A stretch of DNA of 64,000 nt from Plenodomus lindquistii (lineage: Eukaryota; Ascomycota; Dothideomycetes; Pleosporales; Leptosphaeriaceae), in NCBI GenBank assembly GCA_025504975.1, contig JANUWI010000003.1, forward strand, positions 310,001 to 374,000. The letters are read 5' to 3'. Position 1 is the first letter of the stretch, and every line of letters begins with the position of its first letter. The translations under genes were made by a program, and so were the position numbers. Under the pieces are notes generated by a model. The model ran no database searches. It had not been told where the DNA came from and saw only the letters and a program-made list of their open reading frames with translations. This document shows, in pieces, positions 1 through 11,673 of this stretch.

Positions 1-1185
1 CTGCACCTCTTTAATAGAAGGATTATTTTCTAAAACACTATCTGCTAGTGCAAGCAAAAGAAAGTATAAAACTAAATAGAGTAAGTAGTTTTACTGCTTT
101 TCTATAAGTAGTATAACTAGACTACTTTAATTAGCGTATTTCTAGAGTTATTTATAGTAAAAAACAACGTATATATATTTATTAACTTTTCTATATCCCT
201 TTTAATTTTATATATAAATATAGAGAACAAGACCTGTATATAGTTTATTTTTTATTTAAAAAATATTAATATTTTTATATAGTAGACCCTCGTTGCTATT
301 TAGCTACTCTAATAACTCTATAAATTCTCTAGAGTAACTTTCTATAAAAGTTAGAAGTATTAGTGTAAATGCAAGATGTAGCTTTATTTATAGATATAAA
401 AACTAATATTTATTATATATCTAGAGAAAATATATAATATCTATAGTTACCTCTAATAGTATAACTAGTTTAGTAAAGGCTTTAGTTAATAGCTATTTAG
501 TTTAAAAAAGCTAGCAGAATAAATCTGCGAAATTAAACTTGTTATATCTATAGCTAGTATAAAGTTTAATTGCACGCTTTAAGCAGCCTAATTAGTTTTT
601 AAAGGTAGTATCTATAATCTTGTTATCTAGTAGGCCTTTATTTATATAGACAAACTATATTAAAAACACTTTAATTTGTTTTACTATAGAAGCTTTAAAA
701 AATAGATTTTTTTTAGAATACTTTTTATAAAGTATAGCTTCTAAAAATCTATACAACTTAGCTATAGTATCTATAGTTATTAATACTAGGCACCTACTCT
801 AACTATAATTAAATTATATAGCAGTACTATTTAAAACTTATAGAGATAAATTTTATTTTAATATATTTTTATATAATAATAGGCTTTTTAACTTCTTTAG
901 CTAACTATTAAAAATTTTTAAAAATAGTTATTATTACGCGGGGGTAGCTTATAACTGTAAAAGTAATAGAGTTATAAAGCTACTATAGATAGGTATTACG
1001 CTAGGGGTTTACGTGTTATAAAATATTAAACTACTATATTTAGTATTTAATAAGGATAACTTAGGTTATTAAAACAGCGTTAGTTATAGAGTATAGCTTA
1101 TAAACAGGAAACTAGTTCTAGAGACCTTAGGTAAGTAAATTGACTTAAAACTAAATTTAGTACTTTAATAAACGGCGAGGCGGAC
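1..1185. repeat. AT-rich, TpA-rich block, probable RIP-degraded transposon
   Basis: This stretch is strikingly AT-rich and full of TA dinucleotides (tatag, ctata, ttaata repeated throughout), with no ORF of useful length on either strand. Base composition changes sharply near 1185, where normal roughly 50 percent GC sequence begins. Known biology: RIP in Pezizomycotina converts CpA to TpA in duplicated DNA, leaving such blocks from former transposons. I could not identify the original element family, and it runs off the left edge. Confidence is for the composition and the RIP interpretation, not for any element name. Confidence 0.7.
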
Positions 1186-1908
1186 TAGTATCTCTATTTT
1201 TAGTGTCCTATGATCGTATGTAGGAGACTTGACTTTGTCCACAATCCATGTACTTACAACTAAAATTAGTCGGTGAATCTCGTTAGGAGATGGTCCATGC
1301 CTTTCATGCTTTACGCGTCGATTAAGGCCTTGCCTCACTTGCGGCTAGAGATGTTGTATTTCTCGATTTTCAGGAAATTCTAAGAAGTACATACTTTACG
1401 TATATATACAATACTTCTCGTATATGTCTTAGTACGCTAGTACAAGAGCTAGTAAGCGCTCAAACCCGTTTACAAGTAATTACTTAGCTTTAGATATTAC
1501 TAATAGGCTAAGCTTCCTCTTATAGTCTATATCTATGCAGTCGGCAAAATATTGGCCCGGTATATCTCGTATATCTCCCTCAAATTTGAAGAAATACAGC
1601 CAACAAATACAGAAATCTGTATTATACAGATCCCCACTTAACAACCCTACTTGCGGCCCCAGAACTCAGGGAGTGGCGGACAGCTTCCCTCCTAGAGGTT
1701 TAGATAAGGTTGCGTCTGCCTTGTTCTCAGCGGTGATACCGTTTGTTCACAGCATCACGTACCAGGCACAATCTTCCCACGGGTGCACTGCAACCCTCGA
1801 GTCGATGATATCTTCACATCAGCAGTACCTCCCATAAGAGGTCATTGAAACCGTCACACGAATTCAAAAATATCGAGGCAAAGACAAAGAGAACCACAGG
1901 TGTGAGCC
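1186..1908. other. Intergenic transition sequence
   Basis: Composition moves from the AT-rich block to normal sequence, with another TA-rich patch around 1390-1520. I see no supportable gene; the small ORF at 1535-1837 shows no family features. It may be decayed flank of the repeat to the left. Confidence 0.4.
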
Positions 1909-3731
1909 TCAGTATATTATCTGTTCTTTCCTCAAGCTCATTATATCTTCCTCCAGCCCAAACGCCGCCCTCCCTTCATCTCCCGATCCACCCTCTCTCA
2001 GCTCTCCAAATCTCAGCCCAACCCTCTTCAACGCATCTGGGGTCGGTGCGGAGCCCGGCGAATACCTGAGTGTCAGTTCATCGAGATACCTGTTCCACGT
2101 CGTGCTCATGATGGATGAAAAGCTCGTTTCATGGCATATGTCATTCAGCCACAGCGCTCGCAAGCCGAGTAGGACACCCAAGGCCGAGAAAGCAATGGCG
2201 ATGCCGTAGGTTATGATGAGGTTTCGGGGCCGATACTCGTAGACTGTGTAGAAAGAGGATTACGTAACGAGTGTTGTGTTCGTTGCGTTCGTGGAAAGCC
2301 TAGCGCGTACAACGTTAGCAATGCGTGGTATTTGCTTGCTCCTCAGAGGTTGTGGACATAGCAAAGCCGGTCGCTACTAAATAGACTCAGAGTCTGGTTC
2401 CGCGATAGTTCTTCTATCATGCTGGCCAGCGTTCTATTCACAGATAGTTCAATATCTGCGCGCGGCATCTCTCCCGACGGAGAGCCTCGACTCGTGAAAG
2501 CAGTCGGTACTAGACCGACTAGAGCAGTAGACATGATTCTTATTCACCGGGTGATGATGTTAGCTTCGCCATAGCCTCCGGCATGGCCCATCTCCTGGCC
2601 TTCTTGAATGGCGATTGCGCTATTAATTATTGTGGCCAGCGCACGCGAAATCATCCTGAATTTGTCGCCTCTAGCTTCGGTCTGGTTCAATCCCCAGGAT
2701 CGATTGAAGTACAGAGCTTTTCTCAGCCATTTGAACCGCACGCCAGTGATAGTTTGTATCGCCCACGGCGCTGAAGTCGATGTCGAAAAGGGTATGGTAT
2801 ACCGCGCAAGTGATCGACTCGTTGCGGACTCGCGCCGAAATTGCAGGCCCATAGGAAGACCAACAGTCCTCGTAGGCATCACCAGTCACACAATCTCGTA
2901 CAAAGATTGTCGCGTTGAGGTCTGAATTCCCATTGCCGGTATCAATCTCCTCTTCCATCGTGTGACTAAGGTACTTGAGTTCGCCGCCGTTGCTTGCGGA
3001 TAAGGTGGATTCAGTTTCGTTCCAAATAGCACTCATATTCGCCAATCGACCTCCTTTCGCGGGTTCACACTGCAGTGAAGGCCCGACAAATTCGTGGCGA
3101 TATGTCGTATTTGGAGTAATGGCTCGTATTGGGAGGATCTCCATGCTAGATGCCATGGCAGACGTAAGGCGTGTCAACAGGGGAGAGGTGCCGTCGCCAA
3201 GACCAGAAAATTGGTAGAGCGAGGAATCGTTGAAGTTAAGTGTCGGTACATGCACCATCGTGGTGTTGTCTCGAGTCGATGGGACAACGGTCAACGTTGA
3301 TGGGGCTATCAAAGCTGCGAGCGGGAGTAACCTGTAGTGGTCAGCAAACTACACAGAACTCTGTAAAGCTCGCGCGGGTACCAAGTGATCAGCGCCATGA
3401 ATGCTGAAATCTTCGCCCTCATTAGCAGACTCGGAGTTAGAAAAGCAAGAATATCGTAGGTGGCCGCGAACATCGCGTCAATGGTGGAGATCGTGTTGGG
3501 TCGCGCTCGGAGGTTAATCCACATATGCTGCTTGTAGGCTACGATGACTGCACTTGCAAGCAGAGCTTTAGCCAAAAAGACAAAAGCAGTTCCATACCGA
3601 ATGATCCAAATTTGTGTAAGATATTGTGATCCTTCGTCACGGCCATGCACCACCGAACCGTCCATGTGGTAGTTGAGAAGATGATGCCCAACAGAGACAA
3701 GCACACCATAGAGAAAAAGGGCGAGCATAGA
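1909..3731 (-). pseudogene. Broken DUF3176-type multi-pass membrane protein gene
   Basis: Minus-strand pieces resemble, in order, the ascomycete membrane protein family often carrying DUF3176. Exon 1 (3728-3382) encodes two membrane segments and the GHHLLNYHM, KALLASAVIVAY and FMALITW motifs. A clean 50-base intron (3332-3381, GTACCC donor, CTGAC branch, CTACAG acceptor) joins ITW to LLPLAALIAPSTLTVV. The long extracellular part with many N-glycosylation sites follows. The reading frame then breaks: a frame change near 2743-2760, an in-frame TGA at 2544-2546 before the MSTALVG segment, another frame change near 2330-2345, and an in-frame TAA at 2260-2262 just before YEYRPRNLIITYGIA. The final membrane segment and tail (to 1909) are recognisable. 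Family function is unknown; the related 'deformylase-like' database label looks like a misnomer. The breaks are seen directly; the family assignment rests on remembered motifs. Confidence 0.75.
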
Positions 3732-6700
3732 AAAAGGAGTACGAGGGGTAATTCGTCATTCTACAGGCTGTTTCGCGTCATGTGTCAGGCTGTGTATTGA
3801 TTGCGTGTTCCCTGTAGCCTTGACTTTTTGAATCTGAGTATAAGAGATGTGATCTTGAGATGACATTTTGGCATGTACGGACCCAGATTTTGTGGTGCGA
3901 GGGGAGAGAGATCGCGACAGAGTGCCAAAACTGATGAATGAGCTTCACGCCTTGGGGGCGTGGGGACAACCAACAGACCGGAGTACCACCCATGCTCAAA
4001 AATCATCTCCCAAGTCTAATTGAGACCTCTGCCATGCGACAATCCAATGAATGCATCGCATCTGAAGCCACCTGCAGCCACGTTTTCCAAAGATGACGCC
4101 GCGCAAGGCCACACACAAGGCTGAAGGTGGGGCCAACAATAGCCCAACGTACAGTAGCCTGGAAAACAAATGGTGTGGCTGCGGTGCTACAAGTTGAACG
4201 ATCGTTACCAAAGGTATTATAGCAGTCCAAGTTGAACATCTGTGGCATGGCTCATATGTTGAGGAGGAGGAGGAGGGATGGACGCGATGCTCGGAGGAGC
4301 TTTACATATCTTGCTATCAAGCTAAGCCTAATCGGACGATCAACACTGAAGAGCGATAAGGCTGAAACACCCTGCACCTCTAGATTCGTTTCGTCTCCAA
4401 TCTACCTTCAGCTCACAGTTGCTCGAAATAACAACACTTTGGGTCGTCCACGAGATATCCACAGTAACGACAAGCTTTAACAAACAGATGCATATCACTC
4501 TCCTCCCCACCACCCCCATCTCCTCCCCGCACACCCAGGAAAAACTCCGCATATCATGTCAGTCGTCGTATTCGCATCCACGAACGAGAAGCATGTTCTA
4601 ACACGTGCCGTTGATCTTTGAGCTAAGAAAGCATGCATACCGCCGTGATAGATTTCTCGCCTTGAACTTCTGCCCGACTGTTGCGGTAGGTTAGAGAAGC
4701 CGTGCACCATTTCTCGTGGGCAATCAGGCAGTGATCGAGGTGGAACTCATGCATTTTTCGGGCAGTACGAATAAAGTCCGCTTGATTATGCGACAGTTAT
4801 CGGGCATTAGATCAAAGCGGAAGTCCATTTCACTAGCTGCGTTGTGAAGCCGCGCGTTGCGTTCCCGGTCGTGCTATCTCTGTTTCCAAAGGATGCAGCA
4901 TTGGCAAGTGTGACGCTGCACGTGGTAGTCACACTCTCTAAATGACAACCACGTGCGATGATTAGCATCGGTCGTGCCGACCGTCTGGGACACAGATGTC
5001 ATATTTGATTGAGCACTGCAACTGGACCACGGTGCAACAAGCCCTTTTCCAGGCCATGACTACGGCTAAGTTGGCTCTTGCGGCACCGGCGGATGCAGGT
5101 ACATCTGCACACGGCGACAGTGGGTACACCGTACTCGTGACAAACGATCACAACGTGGACTCTGACGATCTTACCCCAACGCGTGGACCGACTAGGTATG
5201 CGAACCACATTGCTTAAAACAGACGTGGGGGGTACCTGAGTCTTCGCGCGCTTTGCGTCATCGGCAATACTCCAAGTACGAACTAAACTACTCTTGCTCG
5301 TTAATTGCTTGCTCCACCCGTGAATACTGAACAGCTGAGATGGTACCTTGCGAACCTACCTACAAGCGCCATTGTTACGTTAACCTACTATTTTCCAATA
5401 AGGTGCTGATGTCTTTCGATATATCTCAATAAGGTGCTGATGTCTTTCGATATATCTCAATAAGGTGCTGACATATTTTGGACCCCCCCGATGCCGGTGG
5501 CGACAGCCCGTCATACAGTCAATCCCGGGTGCAAACTACCTCCATATACAGTGTTCCATACTCCCTCGACAAAGCTGTAAATCAGCCCCTCATACCATTC
5601 TTGCTACGGGAAGACTTGGTTTGATGCGCAATTCGAGCAACGCGGACCGCGCCTAAGGAGTTACAGACGATGCATCTATTGCCTGCAGCAATCTCGTTTA
5701 AATCCCCCGCGCTCTTCGACAGCCCAGCGAGTCAGATCTCCACAGTCGGAAGCGTGTACTGTGCGCGAGACGGTCAGTACTCTGCTACAGCGATGATGAC
5801 AATTGTGGTAACGGCAGCGTGCCGAATAGTCGTAGTGGGGCCGTTGCTCCTCTATTGTGGTGCTACCTTGGTAGGCATAATCAAGTGCTCCCCGTGGGAC
5901 TTGGTGACGATGGGCAATGATAGTCTTGCACGTATACTTCCAACATTAACAACCCCATAAAACCGTAGAGTTTTCTTTTGCGCGCAGTAGTAAATAATAG
6001 GCATCTCATGTACTACTACATTTATAAACATTGCATTATGCAACAGGGCAGTGTAATTGTTGCAAAGGTGGCGCTGCATACCATGATCCAACTATACCAT
6101 AATTGGTCTCGGCAACTTACAGGGGAGCACTTGTGTCTTTTACATCGTATACTTTGGGTTTTAATGCTAGAACTAAAGAGAGAAGTCAAAATCGTGCAGA
6201 GGAGCATGGTCGCAAAGACAAGTCTTGATGAGGAGTAATGCACCCTCTCCATTCGACCCAGCTTTTTTCCCGGGTACGACCTATACCTCGGCGACAGCAG
6301 GGCTGACTGACAAATTGCAGTGGGATTTTGAGGCCCAGCCATAGATATCCATTACATGACGTCGAGCAGAGAACATGCTATCTTATTCCTATCTTATCAG
6401 CCCCATCCAGACAGTGGGCTCATTTCATATGTAGACTGGTGTAGATCAATAAAGCCGCAAAGCTTCCCTCGACCGCGGCGTGTTTTTGAGGCAACATCAT
6501 AGGTTCCTCCAGCAGACACGGCGACTCACCTAAATAGGGTGTACGCCATCAGCCGCAGTGGTTTTCAGGGTCCGACCAGCCTTACGGGAAAACTGCGTGG
6601 TAGCAAGTAGAGTAGTTGTTGGACAGTAAGGACTGAGACCGGGCTTATCGGTGAAAGGATTTGTGCCGATTGACCGTGGAGGTGTCTTTTTGAGTCAGTG

Positions 6701-8000
6701 CAAAGCCGGGCGTACGTCGGCCACAATCATGTCAGGGTTGCTACTTACACAGTAATGCTTGTATGCGATGGCATGTATCAAGATTACAGCAAAATGTCCA
6801 AACCCACGAGGCTGACGGTTGGGTTGGCCTGGATCACGACCCCAATACGGAGAGTCTCGGTAGCTGAGGGCTGCTACGTGCTAATTCAACGGTTCTTTGA
6901 ACCTTGAGTTCGGTCTGAATACAGGACCAGCATGAGTCGAACATGCTGTACAATCACATTTGTTAAAAATTGGTGTCTACTATTGCGAGGTTGATCGGTG
7001 GAGATATCACGTTCACTCTCGACGGCGTCCTCCCATTGGACTATGACAACATGTGCTTGATGGATCGTGCTGGACTTCTCACCCACCCTACATTACAGTA
7101 CTTGCATGCCATGCCCCGAATTGATCCTAATCCTTCTTTAACTGGTGAGACCTAAGAGGATAACCGTATGACTGTTTCACGTACGTCAATTTACGAAATC
7201 AAGACGACTATGTGCGTATATACTTAAAACCCTTCGCTCTACACTCTAGCTTGTTATGCGTATGAATCTCCGCTTTATGCATTCCATCTTAGTTAGTTGG
7301 TCTTGATTAGATGGACCATTGGGTTTGGAATGTGTCGCCGTAGCCGCGCCTTTTGTTATGCGTCCACTGCTTCGGCGCATCATCGTCCTATTTGCGAAAC
7401 GCTTACGCGAAGATGATATGCTGTATATGTAGACTAAGATCGTTGGTAATGAACATCCATGCTGTGTCCAACAAGAGCTGTCAAAAGACCCACGCGATTA
7501 CACTCGCACGGCGTTGGGGCTGCGGAATCATGTGGTGTGACACTACGACGCAATCCCCACCTGTCAACGTTGATCGTGTGTATGCGTTCACGGCGGAGTG
7601 GGTCATAAGCTAGTAACTCAGGACGGTCCGGCGAACGCATTTGGATAGGAAACCATCAACTTCCCTGCCCAGATCTAACAAATCGCGGCTTCGAAATTTG
7701 GCTAGGCTAGCATGCTGATTCGTCGTTCTGAAAATAGGCAAGCAGGCCGAATGGACTACAGGCTTGAGCCTGCAGCGACTAGAACCGTACGGCCGATATG
7801 CGAGGGTTCCTGCCGACCTCACCGAGGAGATAAGTATGCTATTGGCCTGCTTTTTGTGCTCCCTTTTTTGCACAGCATAACTTTCCCAGCTATAGTACGT
7901 TGGTCACGGGTTGATTCACCTATGTATTGCACGGTCTTTACCCAACGTCACAACCCATCAACCCCAAGAAGTGGCTCATGCTGTAGGAGGTTTCGAAAAG
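3732..8000. other. Long stretch without a supportable gene
   Basis: About 4.3 kb at roughly 50 percent GC. Many short ORFs occur on both strands, but none shows a signal peptide, membrane pattern, recognised motif or convincing splice chain. It holds a 31-bp tandem repeat at 5397-5471. It may be decayed transposon or lost gene sequence; I cannot name a source. Confidence 0.4.
5397..5471. repeat. 31-bp tandem repeat, about 2.4 copies
   Basis: A unit beginning aataaggtgctgatgtcttt and ending gatatatctc occurs at 5397-5427, again identically at 5428-5458, and partially (aataaggtgctga) at 5459-5471. The two full copies match perfectly, implying recent duplication. Confidence 0.9.
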
Positions 8001-9517
8001 ATGTCGACTCCTTCTGATGACCAATTTCTTATGCGTGCGCCTGAGGTAGGCAATCACTGTGGCTTGAGTCGGAACATTGATTACTGACCTTGATACAGGG
8101 CATCACGCCCGACTATGATAATCGGAGGTGGTATGGAATGTCAGAGGTCATCGCGGTCTCAATTTGTATTCCTGTTATGCTCCTGGTAGCGTCCACACGC
8201 GTCTACACCAAGTGCTATCTTCCGAGGAGATGGACCACCGACGATCGTAAGACAAAATTCCTGTACGTCCCTGTCGAGGCTGACACATGCTAGACATATT
8301 CGTGGGGAGCTTGGTATGTTAATGTTGAGGCCTTGAACATTAACAGAGCTGATGAAGCTCAGGTGGCAGCGTTGACTCTTATGTCGTTCTGTGTAGTCGG
8401 TGAGTTCGCCTTGAGCCGTTATAAACAACAATGTCTAAAATTAATAGTATCATGCGGTGGCGCTTACGGATACCACGCGTGGGAGGTTAAAGGAAGAGAG
8501 CTTACCAAGACAGTACTCGTGGTGAGGCATATCCTGGATACGACCAATGCTAAATGGCTAACGAGTTCATAGCGCACTCTAGTTCACCAAATAATTGCTC
8601 ACCCCTTCATCTGGACGGTCAAACTGGCAGTCTATAGTTTGGTCTTCCATGCGTTCCGACCGCTCAGATACATACGTCTATGGACCTACACTTGTGTATC
8701 AGTGACGGGTTTGTTTACACTAGGAGCTGCAATCGCAAATGCAACAATATGCGGTCCAATAGGAGGATATGATAGAGCTGCGTACCTTGCAGGCACAATG
8801 AGCCCAAGATGCGCCAGCCCCACCGGCGTCATCAGGGTCCTGAGCATCGCGTCTTGGACTGTTAATCTTTTGCAAGATATCATGCTGCTTATCCTGCCTC
8901 TGCCAGCGATCGCTGATCTCAACCTCCCCAGACGTCGCAAAGCGGGAGTGTTCTTGATCTTCCTCACAGGTATCGGGTATGTGCTCCTGCCGTTCTATCG
9001 AAACAAAGGTTCTGACTATGCTTTCAAAGGGGTTGTATCATGAGCGCTCTTTCGCTATATTTCCGGGCGCGTACATACGGGCACGTGGAGTCATCTTGGG
9101 CTGGCGACATGACATACGAGATTGTACCGATCTTTACTGTAAAGTAAGTGCGCTCAGCTAGATGCTACGTTTTTGGCTCTGTGGCTAATGCATCCTGGCA
9201 GCATCATCGAGTCGGCTGTTGGCATAACAGTTTCATGCATGGGCCCGTGTGCGAAAGCGTTCAGAACCACGTCTGGATCATTGACCTCCTTTCTCGGATC
9301 GCGAATGATGAAGTCTCAACGCACACAATCCACGAAATTGTCATCGACTGAATCTCTTCAAATGAAAGTAAGTGTAAAAGAAAAGATTCATCCACAGTTG
9401 CAAACTATCGATAGAATGCTGCAGCAAGTTAGGCCAAGCAAGGGCCAAGCCGACAGCGGTCTAGGAGCATCCGTGGCAGAGAGCGAATACAGCCAGGATC
9501 GCCACTTATTGCGGTGA
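8001..9517 (+). CDS. PTH11-like / fungal rhodopsin-domain 7TM protein
   Basis: Rebuilt as eight exons: 8001-8045, 8099-8246, 8294-8313, 8363-8399, 8448-8521, 8573-8976, 9030-9143 and 9202-9517, giving 385 aa with no internal stop. Every intron (46-58 bases) starts GT, ends AG, and most have a CTGAC/CTAAC-like branch. The start ATG follows cgaaaag. Seven membrane segments can be read: VIAVSICIPVMLLVAS, the VAALTLMSFCVVV region, FIWTVKLAVYSLVF, VSVTGLFTLGAAIA, NLLQDIMLLILPLPAI, AGVFLIFLTG and ESAVGITVSCM. Motifs RRWTTDDHIF, YGYHAWEV, CASPTGVIRVLSI and DIMLLILPLPAI are typical of this large family of plasma-membrane receptor-like proteins; some members (Pth11) act in host-surface sensing. The C-terminal ~90 residues are polar and cytosolic. 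No CFEM domain is present. The ligand is unknown. It lies alone in a gene-poor region, and its intactness contrasts with the nearby pseudogene. Confidence 0.85.
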
Positions 9518-11183
9518 TTGTCTCGTTGGAAAAGCGGAGAGTGCAGTGCAGCGTGATTGAGCGTGGCGCACTTCTGACATTCTTCCTTTTGTTGACTCTA
9601 CTTGTCGTTCTGATAGTCTTGTCTTAGGTAGTGCCTACTCATAGCAATACACTGTTAACGAATATTAGATACGGCGCATCACTCACAATTTCTTCGCTTG
9701 AGCTGACTTGGGTACGCCGGTCCCTTGCCTTCCGTGCCCGTGCGATTTCGTACCATGTTCACGAGATACCATACTTGTCAGCCTTTTCGATCATTGCAAT
9801 ATCCCTATATAGCTGATGTTTGTCGGCTTGCACAGTAAGGGGAGGCTGCTGTGATGCGGTAGGTTTGTCGGGGTTGGCCGCCATTCACCTACTAGTGTTC
9901 CTAGCGTCCTAGTCTCTCATTGGCCAGACACCGTTAGTCAGCTGCATGAGGATGATAAGTTAGCTTAGAGCCTCCGCAGACACCCTCCGTAGCTTCAATC
10001 AAGCCTTCGTTTTAGCCACCGAGGCCTGCCGAGCGGTGCGTGGCGCAAGTATACATAGTAGTCCGCGATCTTACATACCATCGTTTGCGTTAATGCTCTG
10101 CCATGTTTCGTGGAGAAACTACTTGTTGCTGTACACAGTACTCGCACGGCAAAACGAAGTTGTGCAGAACAGGGTCGCGTGTTGAATGGCTCTCTCCAGA
10201 CTCTTGTGTTTTCGACCAGAGCGCTGCATTGATGGTGCTGGCGCTGCCAATGCATCAGAAATACTGCCACTCATATATTCGGATACAGGTAGGGCACCTT
10301 TGGGTCCATATACCCATTCCGGACCGAGGCACCCTTGCTCTGACATTCCCATCGTCGTCAGACCGCGCATCTGTATCAGGATCCGGAGCACAAAGGATCC
10401 TTTAAAGCCGGACCACCGTGTCTGGGCAGAATACCAGAAAGCGTGTGCGCATTCATGTACCAGGTTTAGATCGACACAGCAAGATAACATTTGCCCTCGA
10501 TAGGGAGTTTTCTATCGTTATATTGGGAAAACTGTTGTGAAAAGGTATCTTGGCAAAGAACGGAGGTGACAAAGCCTCTAGAAAACTGCTATGTAGGTAG
10601 ATTTGTATTGAAAAGGGGCCTGCCAAGGAACAAGACGTCAGTGCTTTTCTCTCACTTGCATTTCCACTCACAGAGTCACAGCTAATAGCAAGCGAGGAAA
10701 CCCTGCTAGCGCATCCCCTGTTCAGTCATACGAGCATATGGGCATATGTAACGGTATAGAGGGAACATTGCTGTTCCGGGTAACCGTTATAATGGGGGTC
10801 TTACTGTACTGAACTGGAAACGCGTCTCCTCGCAACGGGTCCAGATTAAGGCTCTAGATACGAGTTTTTATTACTTGGATTACTATCTAATTTATACCCC
10901 TGTCGGCCAGAGGTACTGGCATTTGACCGCTTCATATTAGGGAAACAGAACGTGCCCGTGCATGTACACAGTAAAGACACCTCGGAATACATGCTGTTTA
11001 GAGTTTGACGAATCGTCTGCTTCATCTCACCACGAAGAGAGGCTGCTATGCGCTATCTAGGAGGCACTATGCCCTATAGCATCAGGTATATATATGCGTT
11101 GGTTCCATCGTAGCGCAGATATTCCAACAGCATACTATCAGATACTTAGGTACCACTTACCGCAGCATCCTCAACGACCAGTC
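9518..11183. other. Intergenic, no supportable gene
   Basis: About 1.7 kb. Overlapping ORFs of 90-120 codons on both strands near 10100-10500 show no recognisable motif and overlap one another in conflicting frames, so I do not call a gene. The right end is the upstream region of the small secreted protein gene. Confidence 0.4.
11087..11095 (+). promoter_or_regulatory. TATA-like element upstream of the small secreted protein gene
   Basis: A tatatatat run lies about 90 bases before the inferred start codon at 11184, a plausible spacing for a fungal core promoter. No other support. Confidence 0.35.
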
Positions 11184-11673
11184 ATGAAGCTCGTTACCTC
11201 CATTCTCATGGCTTTTGCCGTCTCTGCCCAGGCTTCCCAGTGCAATGGCGGATGGGGTTTGCCCAGTGGCGCTTCATGCCCCGAGAGCTACGTAGGTAGC
11301 AGTATACTCGCGCAAGAAAGCAATATACTGACTATCTGTAGCCGAACTCCTACTGCGTAAGTTTTTAGGCTTCTAAAGAGCGTAAAATTCAAGTCGTAAT
11401 ACCGTGCCCGTACAGTGCAGAGACGACACCGAATACGCGGGAAGCTTCTGGGCAACAAGGGAATGCGCAAGCGTCGCAGATTCAAATGGGATATACATCA
11501 GACCCGAATGTAGCGACGCCGGAGTAAGTCTCAAGTGCAGCTATCGAAGGAAACAAAGTACTAACCGCTATGAAATTAGTATGTCAAATGCGTGAGTAGA
11601 CAAAAAGGTCTATCCATCTCTAACATACTAATACGTCTAAAAGTGCCCTTAAATACAGCGGCGCCAGGAGTAG
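11184..11673 (+). CDS. Small cysteine-rich secreted protein (candidate effector)
   Basis: Rebuilt as five exons: 11184-11291, 11342-11356, 11416-11523, 11580-11591 and 11659-11673, giving 85 aa. The first exon encodes a clear signal peptide (MKLVTSILMAFAVSAQA, cleavage likely near residue 19). The mature ~66 residues carry seven cysteines at about positions 20, 32, 41, 42, 58, 73 and 81, including an adjacent CC pair. The splice chain is coherent: GTAGGT, GTAAGT, GTAAGT and GTGAGT donors, AG acceptors, and a perfect ACTAAC branch in intron 3. Two exons are only 12-15 bases, so the 3' end is the least certain part; without the last splice the frame would read on to 11951 in lower-quality sequence. 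I do not recognise the family. Small size, secretion and cysteine content are typical of apoplastic effectors or antimicrobial proteins, but function is inference. It sits in the same gene-poor region as the PTH11-like gene. Confidence 0.6.

Noticed and set aside
9995..10503. Overlapping ORFs of 91-123 codons on both strands
   Set aside because: They conflict with each other, have no motif, signal or membrane pattern, and offer no coherent splice chain.
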